33,724 nt of DNA from Saprospiraceae bacterium (GTDB lineage Bacteria > Bacteroidota > Bacteroidia > Chitinophagales > Saprospiraceae), in contig JANQRV010000638.1 of NCBI GenBank assembly GCA_028284395.1, positions 1-33,724 on the forward strand, read 5' to 3'. Position numbers and translations under genes: made by a program. Position 1 is the stretch's first letter. Every line of letters begins with the position of its first letter. Under the pieces are notes generated by a model that was given only the letters and a program-made list of their open reading frames with translations, made no database searches and was not told the origin of the DNA. Shown here one piece after another: positions 25,882-33,724 of the stretch.

Positions 25882-26097
25882 TCAACATGCACAGTACCAC
25901 CATTCTCCTAATTGTCCTTCGATTTCGTCGAGGTATTGATGAATTGCTTTTTCACCTTCCAATTGGATATCGCTGTGTTCCAATTCCACTTCTCCCTGTT
26001 CTAACGACTCTTCCTTAAATGCCAGGGCCATCTTTTTCAGACGATCGAGAATTTCAGTAACGGGATCGTCTTTCTCAACGAATTTCAATTTAATCAT
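25882..26097 (-). CDS. Small acidic protein with C-terminal WWYCAC, unknown function
   Basis: 71 aa, strongly acidic and probably helical: MIKLKFVEKDDPVTEILDRL, then ELEHSDIQLEGEKAIHQYLDEIEGQL and the tail EWWYCAC. The general plan (KFVEKDD start, EGEKAI middle, aromatic-plus-cysteine tail) resembles small uncharacterised Bacteroidota proteins I have seen, but I cannot name a family. The closely spaced cysteines at the end could bind a metal or be redox-active. It starts a possible minus-strand unit with the GH92 gene 47 bp on, and is divergent from the outer-membrane barrel gene. Confidence 0.7.
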   Translation of the reverse strand: MIKLKFVEKDDPVTEILDRLKKMALAFKEESLEQGEVELEHSDIQLEGEKAIHQYLDEIEGQLGEWWYCAC

Positions 26098-26216
26098 CGC
26101 AGTATCTTTAGGACTGCAAAATAGTTATTTTGTCGCATAATAGAATGCCCCACTAGGAGACCATACATCTCTTCTTTCATACATTGGAACCTCGTAATGG
26201 CCGTCGCATCACCGCA

Positions 26217-26254
26217 ATTAACATTTATTAACCCAAATTCAAGGATTATTAACC
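26217..26254 (-). promoter_or_regulatory. 38-bp direct-repeat operator, copy 1 (barrel promoter)
   Basis: Read on the minus strand it is GGTTAAT-N14-GGTTAAT-N3-TGTTAAT, repeats starting 0, 21 and 31 bases along. It aligns without gaps to 31347-31384, about 32 of 38 positions identical by eye. It ends 50 bases before the barrel ATG at 26305. Repeats spaced by whole helical turns fit an OmpR-type regulator. Confidence 0.65.
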
Positions 26255-26304
26255 CAATCTCTAGCTCACTGCCTATACCTTTATCTGCATCAAAATCGTT
26301 GCGA

Positions 26305-29112
26305 ATGAAGCCTACCGTATTATTTATTCTGTGCTATATTTTTATCATTGGCAAAGGTTTTTCTCAAACCAGTAAACTTGTTGGCCAAGTGGCCGGGGAA
26401 GACCAAGAGGTTTTGGCAAATGCTACCGTCATGTTACTACAAGTCAAAGACTCCGTATTGGTTAAATTTGCACTGACCAATAAAGAGGGGCGATTTGAGA
26501 TGAATGAAGTTGGCTTTGGCAATTTCCTGCTTAGACTGACGTATCTGGGCTATGAACAACTTGATCATCCCGTTGAAATCAAGGCGGATTCGGGCCCAGA
26601 ATACAACATTGGCCAATTGACCATGCAGCTACAAAGCAAGAAACTGGAAGAAGTGGTTGTTAAGGGAGAACGCAATCCGATTTCGCTTAGCAAAGATACC
26701 GTCGTATATAATGCAGACGCTTTTAGAACCGAACCAAATGCCGTGGTGGAAGATCTTTTGAAAGAATTGCCTGGCATAGAAGTAGAACGGGACGGGACGG
26801 TTCGGGCGCAGGGAGAAGAGGTGCAAAAGGTCTATGTAGATGGTAAAGAGTTCTTTGGCAATGATCCACAGATAGCTACCAAAAACCTCCCGGCAGACGC
26901 CATCGATAAAGTTGCCGTTTACGATAAAAAATCGGAATTGGCTGAATTCAGTGGCGTAGACGACGGCGTTCGCCAAAAGACCATTAACCTGCAACTAAAA
27001 GAGGGCAAAAAGAAAGGTGTCTTTGGCAATGCACGGGCAGGCTATGGGGACATGGCAAGGTTCGACAGTAAAGTCAACATCAATCGCTTTACCCCAAAAA
27101 ATCAATTCTCTCTCATTGGCATGGCGAACAATGTTAATGAACAGGGATTTTCCTTCAAAGACTATTTCCAATTTATGGGAGGCCTTCAAAGTTTGATGTC
27201 GGGAGGTGGCGGCACAATGAGTTTGGAAATTACGGATGGCAATGAACTGGGTTTGCCGTTGAGTTTTGGGAATGACAATGGTTTTTTCACAACTTATGCC
27301 GGAGGGTTCAACTTCAACAATGAACTATCGAAAAAGACAGAAATCAATGGCAATTACTTCTACAATCGAATGGACAATGAAGTCAGTCGCACTCTTAACC
27401 GACTAAATTTCCTCGAAGATTTTCAATTCGCCAATACGGAACAAAGTCTCAATCAAAGTCTAAACAACAACCATCGTTTTAACGTCAACCTCGATCACGA
27501 CATCGACTCCATACAGTCCATTAGGTTCAAAACGGATTTTGCTTTCAACGATACCAAAGCCGACCTGCAAAGTTCAAGTGCGGTCATTGGCCAGGACCAA
27601 CTGACAGAAAATGAAGGCTTGCGCAGAACGATTTCGAATGGCGAGGCACTCAACTGGAATGCCGACCTTTTTTATCGGCGAAAATTCAAAAAGAAGGGTC
27701 GTCTGATCACCACAAATCTAACCTTTGGCATCCGAGAAAATGAAGCTAACGGGCAATTAAATGCCATCAACAACTTCTTTAATGACGGGGGGTTAATCAA
27801 TATTTCGGATACAATCCTGCAGTCCAATTTTCAGGAAAACAACGCTGTTTCGTGGGAAGCAAGGGCTACGCTATTGGAGCCAATCGGTGAGAAAAAATTC
27901 CTGGAATTCAGCTATGCCCACCGAAACATCGACACTGAAGTAGACCGGAAAGTCTTTGATCAACCCAACGATGAAAACCAGGAGGGGATCTTTAATAACC
28001 AATTAAGCAATCGATACGAGAGTACCTATTCCTACGACCGGGGAAGTATCGGTTTTCGTTTCAACCAAAAGAAATTCACTTTTTCTACTGGTACGGACTT
28101 GCAACATTCAAAACTCAATGGAGTCTTATTGTTGAGCAATACGAAGATTTCCCAGTCTTTTCTAAACTTACTGCCAAAACTCCGATTCAACTACAACTTC
28201 TCGAATACCAACAATCTGAGATTCAATTATCGAACCGCAGTCCAGGAGCCTTCTATCCAGCAGCTTCAACCAATTGAAGACAATAGTGATCCATTAAATA
28301 TCTTTATTGGTAATCCCAACCTAAAGCCCGAGTATCGACACGTTCTAGACTTGAATTATCTGCTGTTCGATCGTTTCTCTTTTACACGCATCTTTACCAA
28401 TCTCAACTATACATATACGGAGAACAAGATCAAATACGCTCAAACCATCAATGAACTATTTGTACGTACAAATCGCCCGATCAATGTCCGCAATGAGCAC
28501 AATTTCAGATCTAATATTTCTTTCGGCACACCAATTCGTCCTTTGAAAATTAAATTTGATGTTGACTTGGATTACAATTTCAATCGAGGAATCACCTTTA
28601 TCAATACATTAGAGAACAATACGGAACGGTCCACCATTGCGGGGGGCCTCCGTATTGACAATCGCAATGACGATTTAATAGAAATTTCGTTGGGTGCTCG
28701 CTGGTCTTATACGCAAACCTTCTATTCCATCAGTTCACACTTTGACCAGGATTATTTCAATCAAACCTATTACACTGATCTCGGTTTGAAGTTACCAAAA
28801 GGCATCCGATTAAATTCTTCACTTGATTACGCGATCTATCGGGGGCGTTCGAATGGTTTCAATGACCAAATTCCCATTTGGAATGCCTCTATTTCTAAAT
28901 TCTTATTAAAAGGAGACCAACTTCAAATTCGTTTGAGTGCGAAGGATCTTCTTAATCGAAATGTTGGTTTAACCAGGAATGCCGAGCTGAACTACATTGA
29001 AGATATCCGCATTAATTCGCTCGGAAGATACTTTATGTTGAGTATGATATATTCGATCAAAGGCTTCGGTAGCGGAGATGGTGTAGTAGAAATTAACGAG
29101 GAGCGGTTCTAA
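26305..29112 (+). CDS. Outer-membrane beta-barrel protein with carboxypeptidase-regulatory-like domain (TonB-receptor-like)
   Basis: 935 aa from ATG 26305. The frame extends 36 codons upstream to 26197, but that part covers the 38-bp operator and lacks a signal peptide, whereas MKPTVLFILCYIFIIGKGFSQ is a good one. Residues about 22-110 form a CarboxypepD-regulatory-like beta-sandwich (LVGQVAGEDQEVLANATV, TNKEGRFEM, LRLTYLGYE). A plug-like segment follows (VVEDLLKELPGIEVERDGTV, QKVYVDGKEFFG), then a barrel of repeated aromatic beta-strands ending in Phe, as outer-membrane proteins do. It probably imports or exports a peptide or other ligand; specificity is unknown, and I see no SusD partner. 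A direct-repeat operator upstream links it to the two-component locus 5 kb away. Confidence 0.88.
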   Translation: MKPTVLFILCYIFIIGKGFSQTSKLVGQVAGEDQEVLANATVMLLQVKDSVLVKFALTNKEGRFEMNEVGFGNFLLRLTYLGYEQLDHPVEIKADSGPEYNIGQLTMQLQSKKLEEVVVKGERNPISLSKDTVVYNADAFRTEPNAVVEDLLKELPGIEVERDGTVRAQGEEVQKVYVDGKEFFGNDPQIATKNLPADAIDKVAVYDKKSELAEFSGVDDGVRQKTINLQLKEGKKKGVFGNARAGYGDMARFDSKVNINRFTPKNQFSLIGMANNVNEQGFSFKDYFQFMGGLQSLMSGGGGTMSLEITDGNELGLPLSFGNDNGFFTTYAGGFNFNNELSKKTEINGNYFYNRMDNEVSRTLNRLNFLEDFQFANTEQSLNQSLNNNHRFNVNLDHDIDSIQSIRFKTDFAFNDTKADLQSSSAVIGQDQLTENEGLRRTISNGEALNWNADLFYRRKFKKKGRLITTNLTFGIRENEANGQLNAINNFFNDGGLINISDTILQSNFQENNAVSWEARATLLEPIGEKKFLEFSYAHRNIDTEVDRKVFDQPNDENQEGIFNNQLSNRYESTYSYDRGSIGFRFNQKKFTFSTGTDLQHSKLNGVLLLSNTKISQSFLNLLPKLRFNYNFSNTNNLRFNYRTAVQEPSIQQLQPIEDNSDPLNIFIGNPNLKPEYRHVLDLNYLLFDRFSFTRIFTNLNYTYTENKIKYAQTINELFVRTNRPINVRNEHNFRSNISFGTPIRPLKIKFDVDLDYNFNRGITFINTLENNTERSTIAGGLRIDNRNDDLIEISLGARWSYTQTFYSISSHFDQDYFNQTYYTDLGLKLPKGIRLNSSLDYAIYRGRSNGFNDQIPIWNASISKFLLKGDQLQIRLSAKDLLNRNVGLTRNAELNYIEDIRINSLGRYFMLSMIYSIKGFGSGDGVVEINEERF

Positions 29113-29117
29113 TTTTG
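29110..29117 (+). promoter_or_regulatory. Possible -7 element (TAnnTTTG) before the methyltransferase gene
   Basis: TAATTTTG matches TAnnTTTG and overlaps the stop codon of the barrel gene. It lies only 11 bases before the ATG at 29129, which would give a very short leader, and no -33 TTTG is well placed; it may be coincidence. Confidence 0.25.
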
Positions 29118-29128
29118 TATTTTCCCGC

Positions 29129-29650
29129 ATGCAGCTCAACCAAGCAATTAATCTGATTAGTCGTGGGGTTCCCCAGGAATTGGCCATCTGGGCGGACATT
29201 GGCGCTGGTACTGGCCTTTTTACGCTGGCGCTAGAACAATTGTTAGAAAAAGGGAGTACAATATTTGCGATCGACAAATCCCCCCATGCCTTATACCGTT
29301 CGCCACTCAGTAGAAAGCAAAATGTCGTCATTGAGGAGGGTGATTTCCACAAAACACTTCCACTTCCTGAAGTAGACGGAATCTTAATGGCGAATACGCT
29401 ACATTACGCCAAGGAACCTCTTTCCGTTCTCAAAAACCTACTGCAGTACCTTAAGAAAAACGGCACATTCCTGTTGGTCGAATACGAACTTGAAAAACCA
29501 ATTCCTACCTGGGTCCCCTACCCCATTCCTTTTCATTCCTTCAGTCTACTCGCTTCGGAAGCCGGGCTGGCACCTCCCCAAGAATTGAATAGAACTCCAT
29601 CTGCTTACGGTCATCAATACATTTACGCCGCCAGCAGTACAAAACTATAA
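29129..29650 (+). CDS. Class I SAM-dependent methyltransferase, short
   Basis: 173 aa. Motif I ADIGAGTGLFTLAL binds S-adenosylmethionine, TIFAIDKSPHAL is the acidic motif II loop, GDFHKTLPLPEVDGILMANTLHYAKEPLSVL covers motifs III and IV, and LKKNGTFLLVEYE follows. This is the Methyltransf_11/25 arrangement. At 173 aa it is shorter than most, missing an N-terminal cap and most of the substrate-binding part, so the substrate is likely small or the protein acts as a minimal fold. It starts 16 bp after the barrel gene, so read-through is possible; the substrate is unknown. Confidence 0.85.
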   Translation: MQLNQAINLISRGVPQELAIWADIGAGTGLFTLALEQLLEKGSTIFAIDKSPHALYRSPLSRKQNVVIEEGDFHKTLPLPEVDGILMANTLHYAKEPLSVLKNLLQYLKKNGTFLLVEYELEKPIPTWVPYPIPFHSFSLLASEAGLAPPQELNRTPSAYGHQYIYAASSTKL

Positions 29651-29662
29651 ATCATCGGTAAC

Positions 29663-30436
29663 ATGAAATATCTTTCATTCGCATTTGGCTTTATGATCTC
29701 GATTTCCACGCCCGTCCAGGGGCAATTCATGCAGAAGGAATTCAAAGGAAAGAATGGAGCTGTCTTACCATACCAAATACTTTATCCCGATAACTATAAC
29801 ACTGATGAGTCCTTTCCGGTCATCCTGTTTTTACACGGTGCTGGAGAACGTGGTAATGATAATGAATTGCAGATGAAGCATGGATCAAAGCTATTTTTGG
29901 GAACTGAAAATCGAGAAAAGTTTCCGGCTATAGTTATCTTTCCACAATGTGCCTCCAACGATTCTTGGGCAAATTACCAACGAAATAAAAAGGGCGCGTT
30001 CAGGTCAAAACTTCCCGAAGAACCAAAACCATCGCTTCAATTGACCATTGAATTGCTGGAGATGATTATTGCTGAAGAAAAAGTCGATCAGAACCGGCTG
30101 TACGTCATGGGATTATCAATGGGAGGCTTTGGTACTTTTGAGATGCTTGCAAGATTCCCAAAACGCTTCGCAGCCGCTGTTCCTATCTGTGGTGGGGGAA
30201 TTCCTAGAATGGCGAAGAAATTTGCCGATACGACAAGTGTCTGGATCTTTCATGGTGAGGCTGATGGCGTAGTACCGGTAAAGCTTTCTCGGCTGATGCA
30301 TCAGGCTTTGTTAAGAAAAAAGGCAGACGTCAAGTATACTGAATACCCCGGTGTCAATCACAATAGTTGGGATCCGGCATTCGCAGAACCCAACCTTTTA
30401 AATTGGCTTTTCTCTAAAAAACTGATGAACCAATAA
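29663..30436 (+). CDS. Secreted alpha/beta hydrolase, phospholipase/carboxylesterase-like
   Basis: 257 aa with a signal peptide (YLSFAFGFMISISTPVQGQ). The core starts LPYQILYPDNYNTDESFPVILFLHGAGERG, typical of prolyl-oligopeptidase-like and feruloyl/carboxyl-esterase hydrolases of Bacteroidota. Nucleophile Ser152 lies in GLSMGG, the acid Asp in HGEADGVVP and the His in GVNHNSWDPAF. It probably hydrolyses ester bonds in the periplasm or at the surface. It follows the methyltransferase gene by 12 bp. A hairpin terminator separates it from the convergent GLPGLI gene. Confidence 0.88.
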   Translation: MKYLSFAFGFMISISTPVQGQFMQKEFKGKNGAVLPYQILYPDNYNTDESFPVILFLHGAGERGNDNELQMKHGSKLFLGTENREKFPAIVIFPQCASNDSWANYQRNKKGAFRSKLPEEPKPSLQLTIELLEMIIAEEKVDQNRLYVMGLSMGGFGTFEMLARFPKRFAAAVPICGGGIPRMAKKFADTTSVWIFHGEADGVVPVKLSRLMHQALLRKKADVKYTEYPGVNHNSWDPAFAEPNLLNWLFSKKLMNQ

Positions 30437-30442
30437 AAAATG

Positions 30443-30471
30443 ATGCGGTCCATGGAGAAAGAGGACCGCAT
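30443..30471 (-). terminator. Rho-independent terminator, mainly for the GLPGLI gene
   Basis: ATGCGGTCC and GGACCGCAT form a perfect 9-bp stem with an 11-base loop. On the minus strand it is followed by CATTTTTTATTG, giving the U tract, so it should stop transcription of the GLPGLI gene. On the plus strand the following sequence is less T-rich, so termination of the esterase gene may be weaker. Confidence 0.8.
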
Positions 30472-30477
30472 ATCTTC

Positions 30478-31233
30478 TCAGTTGTTTCTGATTTCGATTT
30501 TAATTCCTCCCTTACCACCTTCCATTCCCATTTCTTTCATTTTAGCATCCACTACTTTCCGGAATTCTTCGGGAGATATCTTTTTACCTTTGGTGGGAGC
30601 AACGATCAAACCATCCTCCACATCCTTCAATTCTACATTTATTGCCGTTGTGACCATATCGCCATCATTGATATTTACCGACATGATTAATCCAGGCAAT
30701 TGCCCCATGGTACCCGGGCCCGCCTGACTGGGAATTGTTGGGGTAAACCAAGCCGCGATCGTTTGCTCATTTTCCTCATCTTCAAAAATGGCTTTATTGC
30801 ATTGATAACCATTAATGATCTTCATCTCTCCAGTAATCTTCCAAGGAATGGTCTCAATATCTCCTTCAATCAAAAACCTCCGTCCGAGAAAATCTTTGGA
30901 TTCAACCTTCTTTTTTTCCGAAAAATTCACATAAGTCTTATTTTCTGGCTTTTCAAAGCGGATCTCAACATTTTCTCCATCATCTCCGGTCCAGTTGGCG
31001 CCCCCTGCTCCATGCGTCTCTCCACCCTTTACATCTTGAAAAAGGGATTCTGTAGCACTAAAATATAGCTCTTGTTGGGAAGTCTGAAATTCAGGTACAT
31101 ATTGCCGCATCTCTTCCTGCACCTTCTTGTGTAGGTTAATTTTCTGTTCATAGATTACGATACCCTCCGTTTTCTGTGCCGTGAGAAAGCCCACAGTCAT
31201 TAGTGAAACTAGCAAGAAAATAATGTTCTTCAT
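30478..31233 (-). CDS. GLPGLI family secreted protein
   Basis: 251 aa with a signal peptide (MKNIIFLLVSLMTVGFLTAQ). It has the family-defining motif (QLPGLI, about residues 178-183) followed by a beta-strand, and the usual preceding elements: EGDIETIPWKITGEMKIINGYQCNKA and AAWFTPTIP. The family is widespread in Bacteroidota, often beside TonB-dependent receptor-like proteins, and has no established biochemical role. The C-terminus is Met/Gly/Lys-rich (MKEMGMEGGKGG), which might bind metal; that is speculative. It is divergent from a histidine-kinase gene, and the shared promoter region carries the 38-bp direct-repeat element, so it is probably controlled by that two-component system. Confidence 0.9.
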   Translation of the reverse strand: MKNIIFLLVSLMTVGFLTAQKTEGIVIYEQKINLHKKVQEEMRQYVPEFQTSQQELYFSATESLFQDVKGGETHGAGGANWTGDDGENVEIRFEKPENKTYVNFSEKKKVESKDFLGRRFLIEGDIETIPWKITGEMKIINGYQCNKAIFEDEENEQTIAAWFTPTIPSQAGPGTMGQLPGLIMSVNINDGDMVTTAINVELKDVEDGLIVAPTKGKKISPEEFRKVVDAKMKEMGMEGGKGGIKIEIRNN

Positions 31234-31260
31234 TTCTATTTGATTGTTTTTAAAAATTGT

Positions 31261-31277
31261 CCGATCTTATTGATCGG
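31261..31277. repeat. Short perfect hairpin in the leader of the GLPGLI gene
   Basis: CCGATC-TTATT-GATCGG, six-base arms around five bases, 28 bases upstream of the GLPGLI start. It could be an mRNA-stabilising leader hairpin or a regulator-binding dyad. Confidence 0.4.
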
Positions 31278-31346
31278 CTCCATAATCTCCTTAGCCATTA
31301 CTAAAGTGATACTCAACCAAAAATACCCCACATCCTCCACTACACA

Positions 31347-31384
31347 GGTTAATAATCATAGCATTAAGGTTAATTAATGTTAAT
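31347..31384 (+). promoter_or_regulatory. 38-bp direct-repeat operator, copy 2 (GLPGLI / two-component promoter)
   Basis: GGTTAAT (31347), GGTTAAT (31368) and TGTTAAT (31378), spacing 21 and 10 bases, on the plus strand. It lies 40 bases before the histidine-kinase ATG and 113 bases before the divergent GLPGLI gene. Copy 1 at 26217-26254 has the same three repeats at the same spacing. Autoregulation by the adjacent OmpR-type regulator is the simplest reading. Confidence 0.65.
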
Positions 31385-31424
31385 AGTGCTGGGAACGTAT
31401 TCAAATTGCCCGTAATTTTACAAC

Positions 31425-32900
31425 ATGCGTTTCTTCAAACAACAAACATTACCAGTTGTTTTCATGATTAGCAGCATGCTGTTACTCACCTTTTTTCAGG
31501 TTTTCTGGTTGAAAGAAGTCTATCGGGATCAATTTGAGCTTTTGAAAAAAGAGACAGATTATTTATTCCTAAAATCGATGGGAATACTTCAAGACTCTCT
31601 TATTGACAAGGTTGTTATCAAACATTTTGAGTATGCCCCAAAGGATAGTATCCGTTTGGATATCAGTAATGGAAAGAGGTTCTTATCATATCGGGGTGAG
31701 ATCGATAGCAACCAACTATCCTCCTTCCATATTTCGGATTCCGTCAAGGAATCTGGCGAGGATTTCAATGCACTGGTTAGGATATCAGAGCGCATCACCG
31801 CCGGTACGAAACCCATTCAAGATTCTTTAGCTATTAGCATTAGCAAAGACGTTGGAACCACTCAACAAAATCAGGTGATAGCCCTATGGATCACTGATAC
31901 TCTGGCACCGAAGCAAATACAAGCAACCTTCAGCAAAGCACTTGATACGGAAAACATCGATCTGGAGTTTAACTTATTGGCACTGACGTCAAAAGAAGAA
32001 TATGGCAACACAGAAGGGCTCACCACATCTACCATTTTTTCACACGGCAACCAGAAACTATACGCGGCCAGCTTTCCAAAGTTTAGCTGGTATCTGGCTA
32101 AAAGAATGGCTCCTCAAATCTTCTTCTCAATCTTACTGCTATCAGTCACTTTTGTATCATTTTATTTAATCTATTCCAATTTACTTAAACAAAGGAGGTT
32201 AACAAGGATTAAGAACGACTTCGTAAGTAATATCACCCATGAGTTGAAGACGCCGATTACCACCGTTGGAGTAGCGTTGGAAGCACTCAGTAATTTTGAT
32301 GTACTAAAACAGCCCACCAAGACGGCTGAATACCTCGATATTTCAAAAAGTGAATTAAACCGACTTACCTTATTGGTAGATAAGGTTTTAAAAATGAGCG
32401 TCTTCGAACAAGATGAACCGCAGCTTAAAATAGAATCACTGGATCTGGAAGCACTGATGGAGGAAATCCTGAATTCGTTGAAGGTCCAATTCGAACAGCT
32501 CTCCGCAAAAATCAATTTCAGAGCCATTGGTCATGATTTTAAATTGCAAGCAGACAAAATTCACCTCACTAACGTGATTTACAACCTATTGGATAACGCC
32601 TTGAAGTACACCAGACAAAACCCACTGATCAATATTTCCCTAAAAAATGAAGCCGATTGTTTGACCCTATCTATTGAAGACAATGGCATTGGAATTCCGA
32701 TCAACTATAGAGAAAAAATCTTCGACAAGTTCTTTCGAGTTCCATCAGGGAACCAACACAACACTAGAGGCTATGGGCTGGGGTTGAGTTACGTTGCAGG
32801 GGTAGTTCAGCAACACAAAGGGAATATTAGGGTAGAAAGTGAACAAGATCGAGGCAGTCGTTTCATCATTAAACTTCCCAGACACCATGAATTCAATTAA
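31425..32900 (+). CDS. Sensor histidine kinase (RprX-like)
   Basis: 491 aa. A membrane segment near the N-terminus (about 9-28), a periplasmic domain of about 190 residues without recognisable fold, and a second membrane segment (about 226-246, FFSILLLSVTFVSFYLIY) are followed by the kinase core. HisKA has His272 in NITHELKTPITTV. HATPase_c has N-box NLLDNALKY, G1 DNGIGI, F-box DKFFRVP and G2 GYGLGLSYV. All motifs are intact. The two-transmembrane layout and the pairing with an OmpR-type regulator resemble Bacteroides RprX/RprY. The ligand is unknown. Its end overlaps the regulator gene by 14 bases, indicating translational coupling. Confidence 0.93.
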   Translation: MRFFKQQTLPVVFMISSMLLLTFFQVFWLKEVYRDQFELLKKETDYLFLKSMGILQDSLIDKVVIKHFEYAPKDSIRLDISNGKRFLSYRGEIDSNQLSSFHISDSVKESGEDFNALVRISERITAGTKPIQDSLAISISKDVGTTQQNQVIALWITDTLAPKQIQATFSKALDTENIDLEFNLLALTSKEEYGNTEGLTTSTIFSHGNQKLYAASFPKFSWYLAKRMAPQIFFSILLLSVTFVSFYLIYSNLLKQRRLTRIKNDFVSNITHELKTPITTVGVALEALSNFDVLKQPTKTAEYLDISKSELNRLTLLVDKVLKMSVFEQDEPQLKIESLDLEALMEEILNSLKVQFEQLSAKINFRAIGHDFKLQADKIHLTNVIYNLLDNALKYTRQNPLINISLKNEADCLTLSIEDNGIGIPINYREKIFDKFFRVPSGNQHNTRGYGLGLSYVAGVVQQHKGNIRVESEQDRGSRFIIKLPRHHEFN

Positions 32901-33579
32901 AATACTATATGTAGAAGATGAGCCGTTTCTGGGCAAGATCGTCAAGGAGAGTCTGGAAAGCCGCAATTTTCAGGTCAAAATGATCACGGATGGTGCTCTT
33001 GTTCTGAATGCGTTTAAAACTTTTTGTCCTGATGTCTGCGTACTTGATGTCATGCTTCCCAATAAAGACGGCTATACCATTGGCCAGGAAATAAGAAAGG
33101 TCAATGGAGGGGTCCCGATTCTCTTTCTCACGGCCAAGGACCAAACGGCAGATCTCGTTAGAGGTTTTGAATCTGGCGGCAATGATTACATTCGAAAGCC
33201 GTTCAGTATGGAGGAGCTAATTGTTAGAATCAAAAATCTTCTACACTTAACAACAGGCCAGATTAAGATGCGGAAGACTACTACTTCCATTCCCATCGGA
33301 AAATATCAATTCTTTCCTCAGAGCTATGAACTGGCTTTCGGCAACAAGAAATGGAAGCTTTCTCATCGGGAAACAGAGTTGCTGAAAATCATGGTCCACC
33401 AACAAAACCTAACCATTCAACGCAAGGATATCCTGCACCAGATTTGGGGAGATGATTCTTTTTTCAATTCTCGAAACCTGGATGTCTACATTAAAAAACT
33501 CCGCGATTACTTCAAAGAAGACCCGAGCGTCAAAATCGTTACTTTAAAAGGAGTCGGGTATCATTTCACGGTTGAATAA
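32887..33579 (+). CDS. OmpR/PhoB-type response regulator (RprY-like)
   Basis: 230 aa from ATG 32887; an upstream in-frame start at 32839 lies inside the kinase gene and adds residues before the usual IKILYVEDE beginning. The receiver domain has Glu10-Asp11, phospho-acceptor Asp54 (CVLDVMLPNKDG), Thr in FLTAKD and Lys in YIRKPFS. The C-terminal winged-helix domain shows LSHRETELLKIMV, QRKDILHQIWGDD, RNLDVYIKKLRDYF and LKGVGYHF. It should be phosphorylated by the overlapping kinase and bind direct-repeat DNA; the 38-bp elements at 31347-31384 and 26217-26254 are candidate sites. Confidence 0.95.
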   Translation: MNSIKILYVEDEPFLGKIVKESLESRNFQVKMITDGALVLNAFKTFCPDVCVLDVMLPNKDGYTIGQEIRKVNGGVPILFLTAKDQTADLVRGFESGGNDYIRKPFSMEELIVRIKNLLHLTTGQIKMRKTTTSIPIGKYQFFPQSYELAFGNKKWKLSHRETELLKIMVHQQNLTIQRKDILHQIWGDDSFFNSRNLDVYIKKLRDYFKEDPSVKIVTLKGVGYHFTVE

Positions 33580-33617
33580 TTTCTGGTATTTTGGCGGTGT
33601 CCAAGTATCATCAAACT

Positions 33618-33724
33618 ATGAAAAAAATGCTGGAAATCTGTTGCGATTCGTTACGTTCGGCCCTGAACGCCCAAATCGGTGGTGCCAACCGCATCGAGTT
33701 ATGTGAAAACCTTGCCCAAGGAGG
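33618..33724 (+). CDS. cutC: CutC family copper homeostasis protein, 3'-truncated by window end
   Basis: Only the first 35 codons are visible: MKKMLEICCDSLRSALNAQ, then IGGANRIELCENLAQGG. MLEICC, SAL-AQ-GGA-RIELC and the following QGG are the strongly conserved N-terminal signature of CutC, a TIM-barrel protein linked to copper handling. The biochemical role of the family is unsettled. The gene starts 38 bp after the response-regulator gene in the same direction; whether it is co-transcribed cannot be told. Confidence 0.88.
   Translation, partial: MKKMLEICCDSLRSALNAQIGGANRIELCENLAQG

Noticed and set aside
26197..26304. N-terminal extension of the barrel protein from 26197
   Set aside because: The extension covers the 38-bp operator and has no signal peptide, whereas ATG 26305 begins a clear one.
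29135..29165. CAATTAATCT-like sequence resembling the 19445 inverted repeat
   Set aside because: It is inside the methyltransferase coding region, matches only part of one arm and lacks the dyad; probably chance.
1..33724. CRISPR arrays, tRNA or rRNA genes, insertion sequences, prophage
   Set aside because: No spaced repeat series, no cloverleaf or rRNA-like stretch noticed, and no transposase, integrase or phage structural protein among the coding regions.

Overview
The window reads as a chromosomal segment of a Bacteroidota bacterium, most likely of the Saprospiria/Lewinella type. The support is family-level: two proteins end in type IX secretion (T9SS) sorting domains, there is a GLPGLI-family protein, a carboxypeptidase-regulatory-domain outer-membrane barrel, a GH92 mannosidase, TPR histidine kinases, and one clean TAnnTTTG promoter element. 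The genus is inference. I see no rRNA, tRNA, CRISPR array, insertion sequence or phage gene; the window is almost fully coding.

Layout. (1) 1-4824, plus strand: a 5'-truncated secreted beta-helix protein, a secreted glucose/sorbosone-dehydrogenase-like propeller, a KduD-type dehydrogenase (TAATG overlap) and a small exported protein, probably one carbohydrate/uronate operon. (2) 4887-7888: an orphan PycTM (Pycsar-effector-type) membrane protein whose HD domain has lost its metal ligands; then a TetR regulator and a membrane-anchored MRJP/yellow-type propeller, each preceded by a copy of the same 14-bp dyad. (3) 7909-10779, minus strand: FMN reductase, kynureninase and anthranilate phosphoribosyltransferase, a possible kynurenine-to-anthranilate-to-tryptophan route. 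(4) 10928-13262: an intracellular-looking subtilase with an N-terminal zinc ribbon and a C-terminal CBM48-like domain, and a small unknown protein. (5) 13739-18713: a LuxR-type response regulator followed by two paralogous TPR histidine kinases, then folA. (6) 19635-22646: an orphan TPR-7TM-PAS histidine kinase. (7) 22635-26097, minus strand: small unknown protein, GH92 mannosidase, HSL-type esterase. (8) 26305-33579: outer-membrane barrel, methyltransferase, secreted esterase, GLPGLI protein (minus), and an RprX/RprY-like two-component system. The window ends inside cutC.

The most striking system is the kinase pair in (5). The first kinase keeps the phospho-acceptor histidine but has lost the N, G1 and G2 ATP-binding motifs. 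The second has an intact ATP-binding domain but carries Gln where the acceptor His should be. The defects are complementary, and the response regulator beside them is intact, so I infer an obligate hetero-oligomeric (split) histidine kinase.

Second, the promoter regions of the outer-membrane barrel (26217-26254) and of the GLPGLI/two-component locus (31347-31384) share a gap-free 38-bp element, GGTTAAT-N14-GGTTAAT-N3-TGTTAAT, in opposite orientation. This suggests a small regulon of the OmpR-type regulator. Function statements come from reading motifs by eye; no database search was run.
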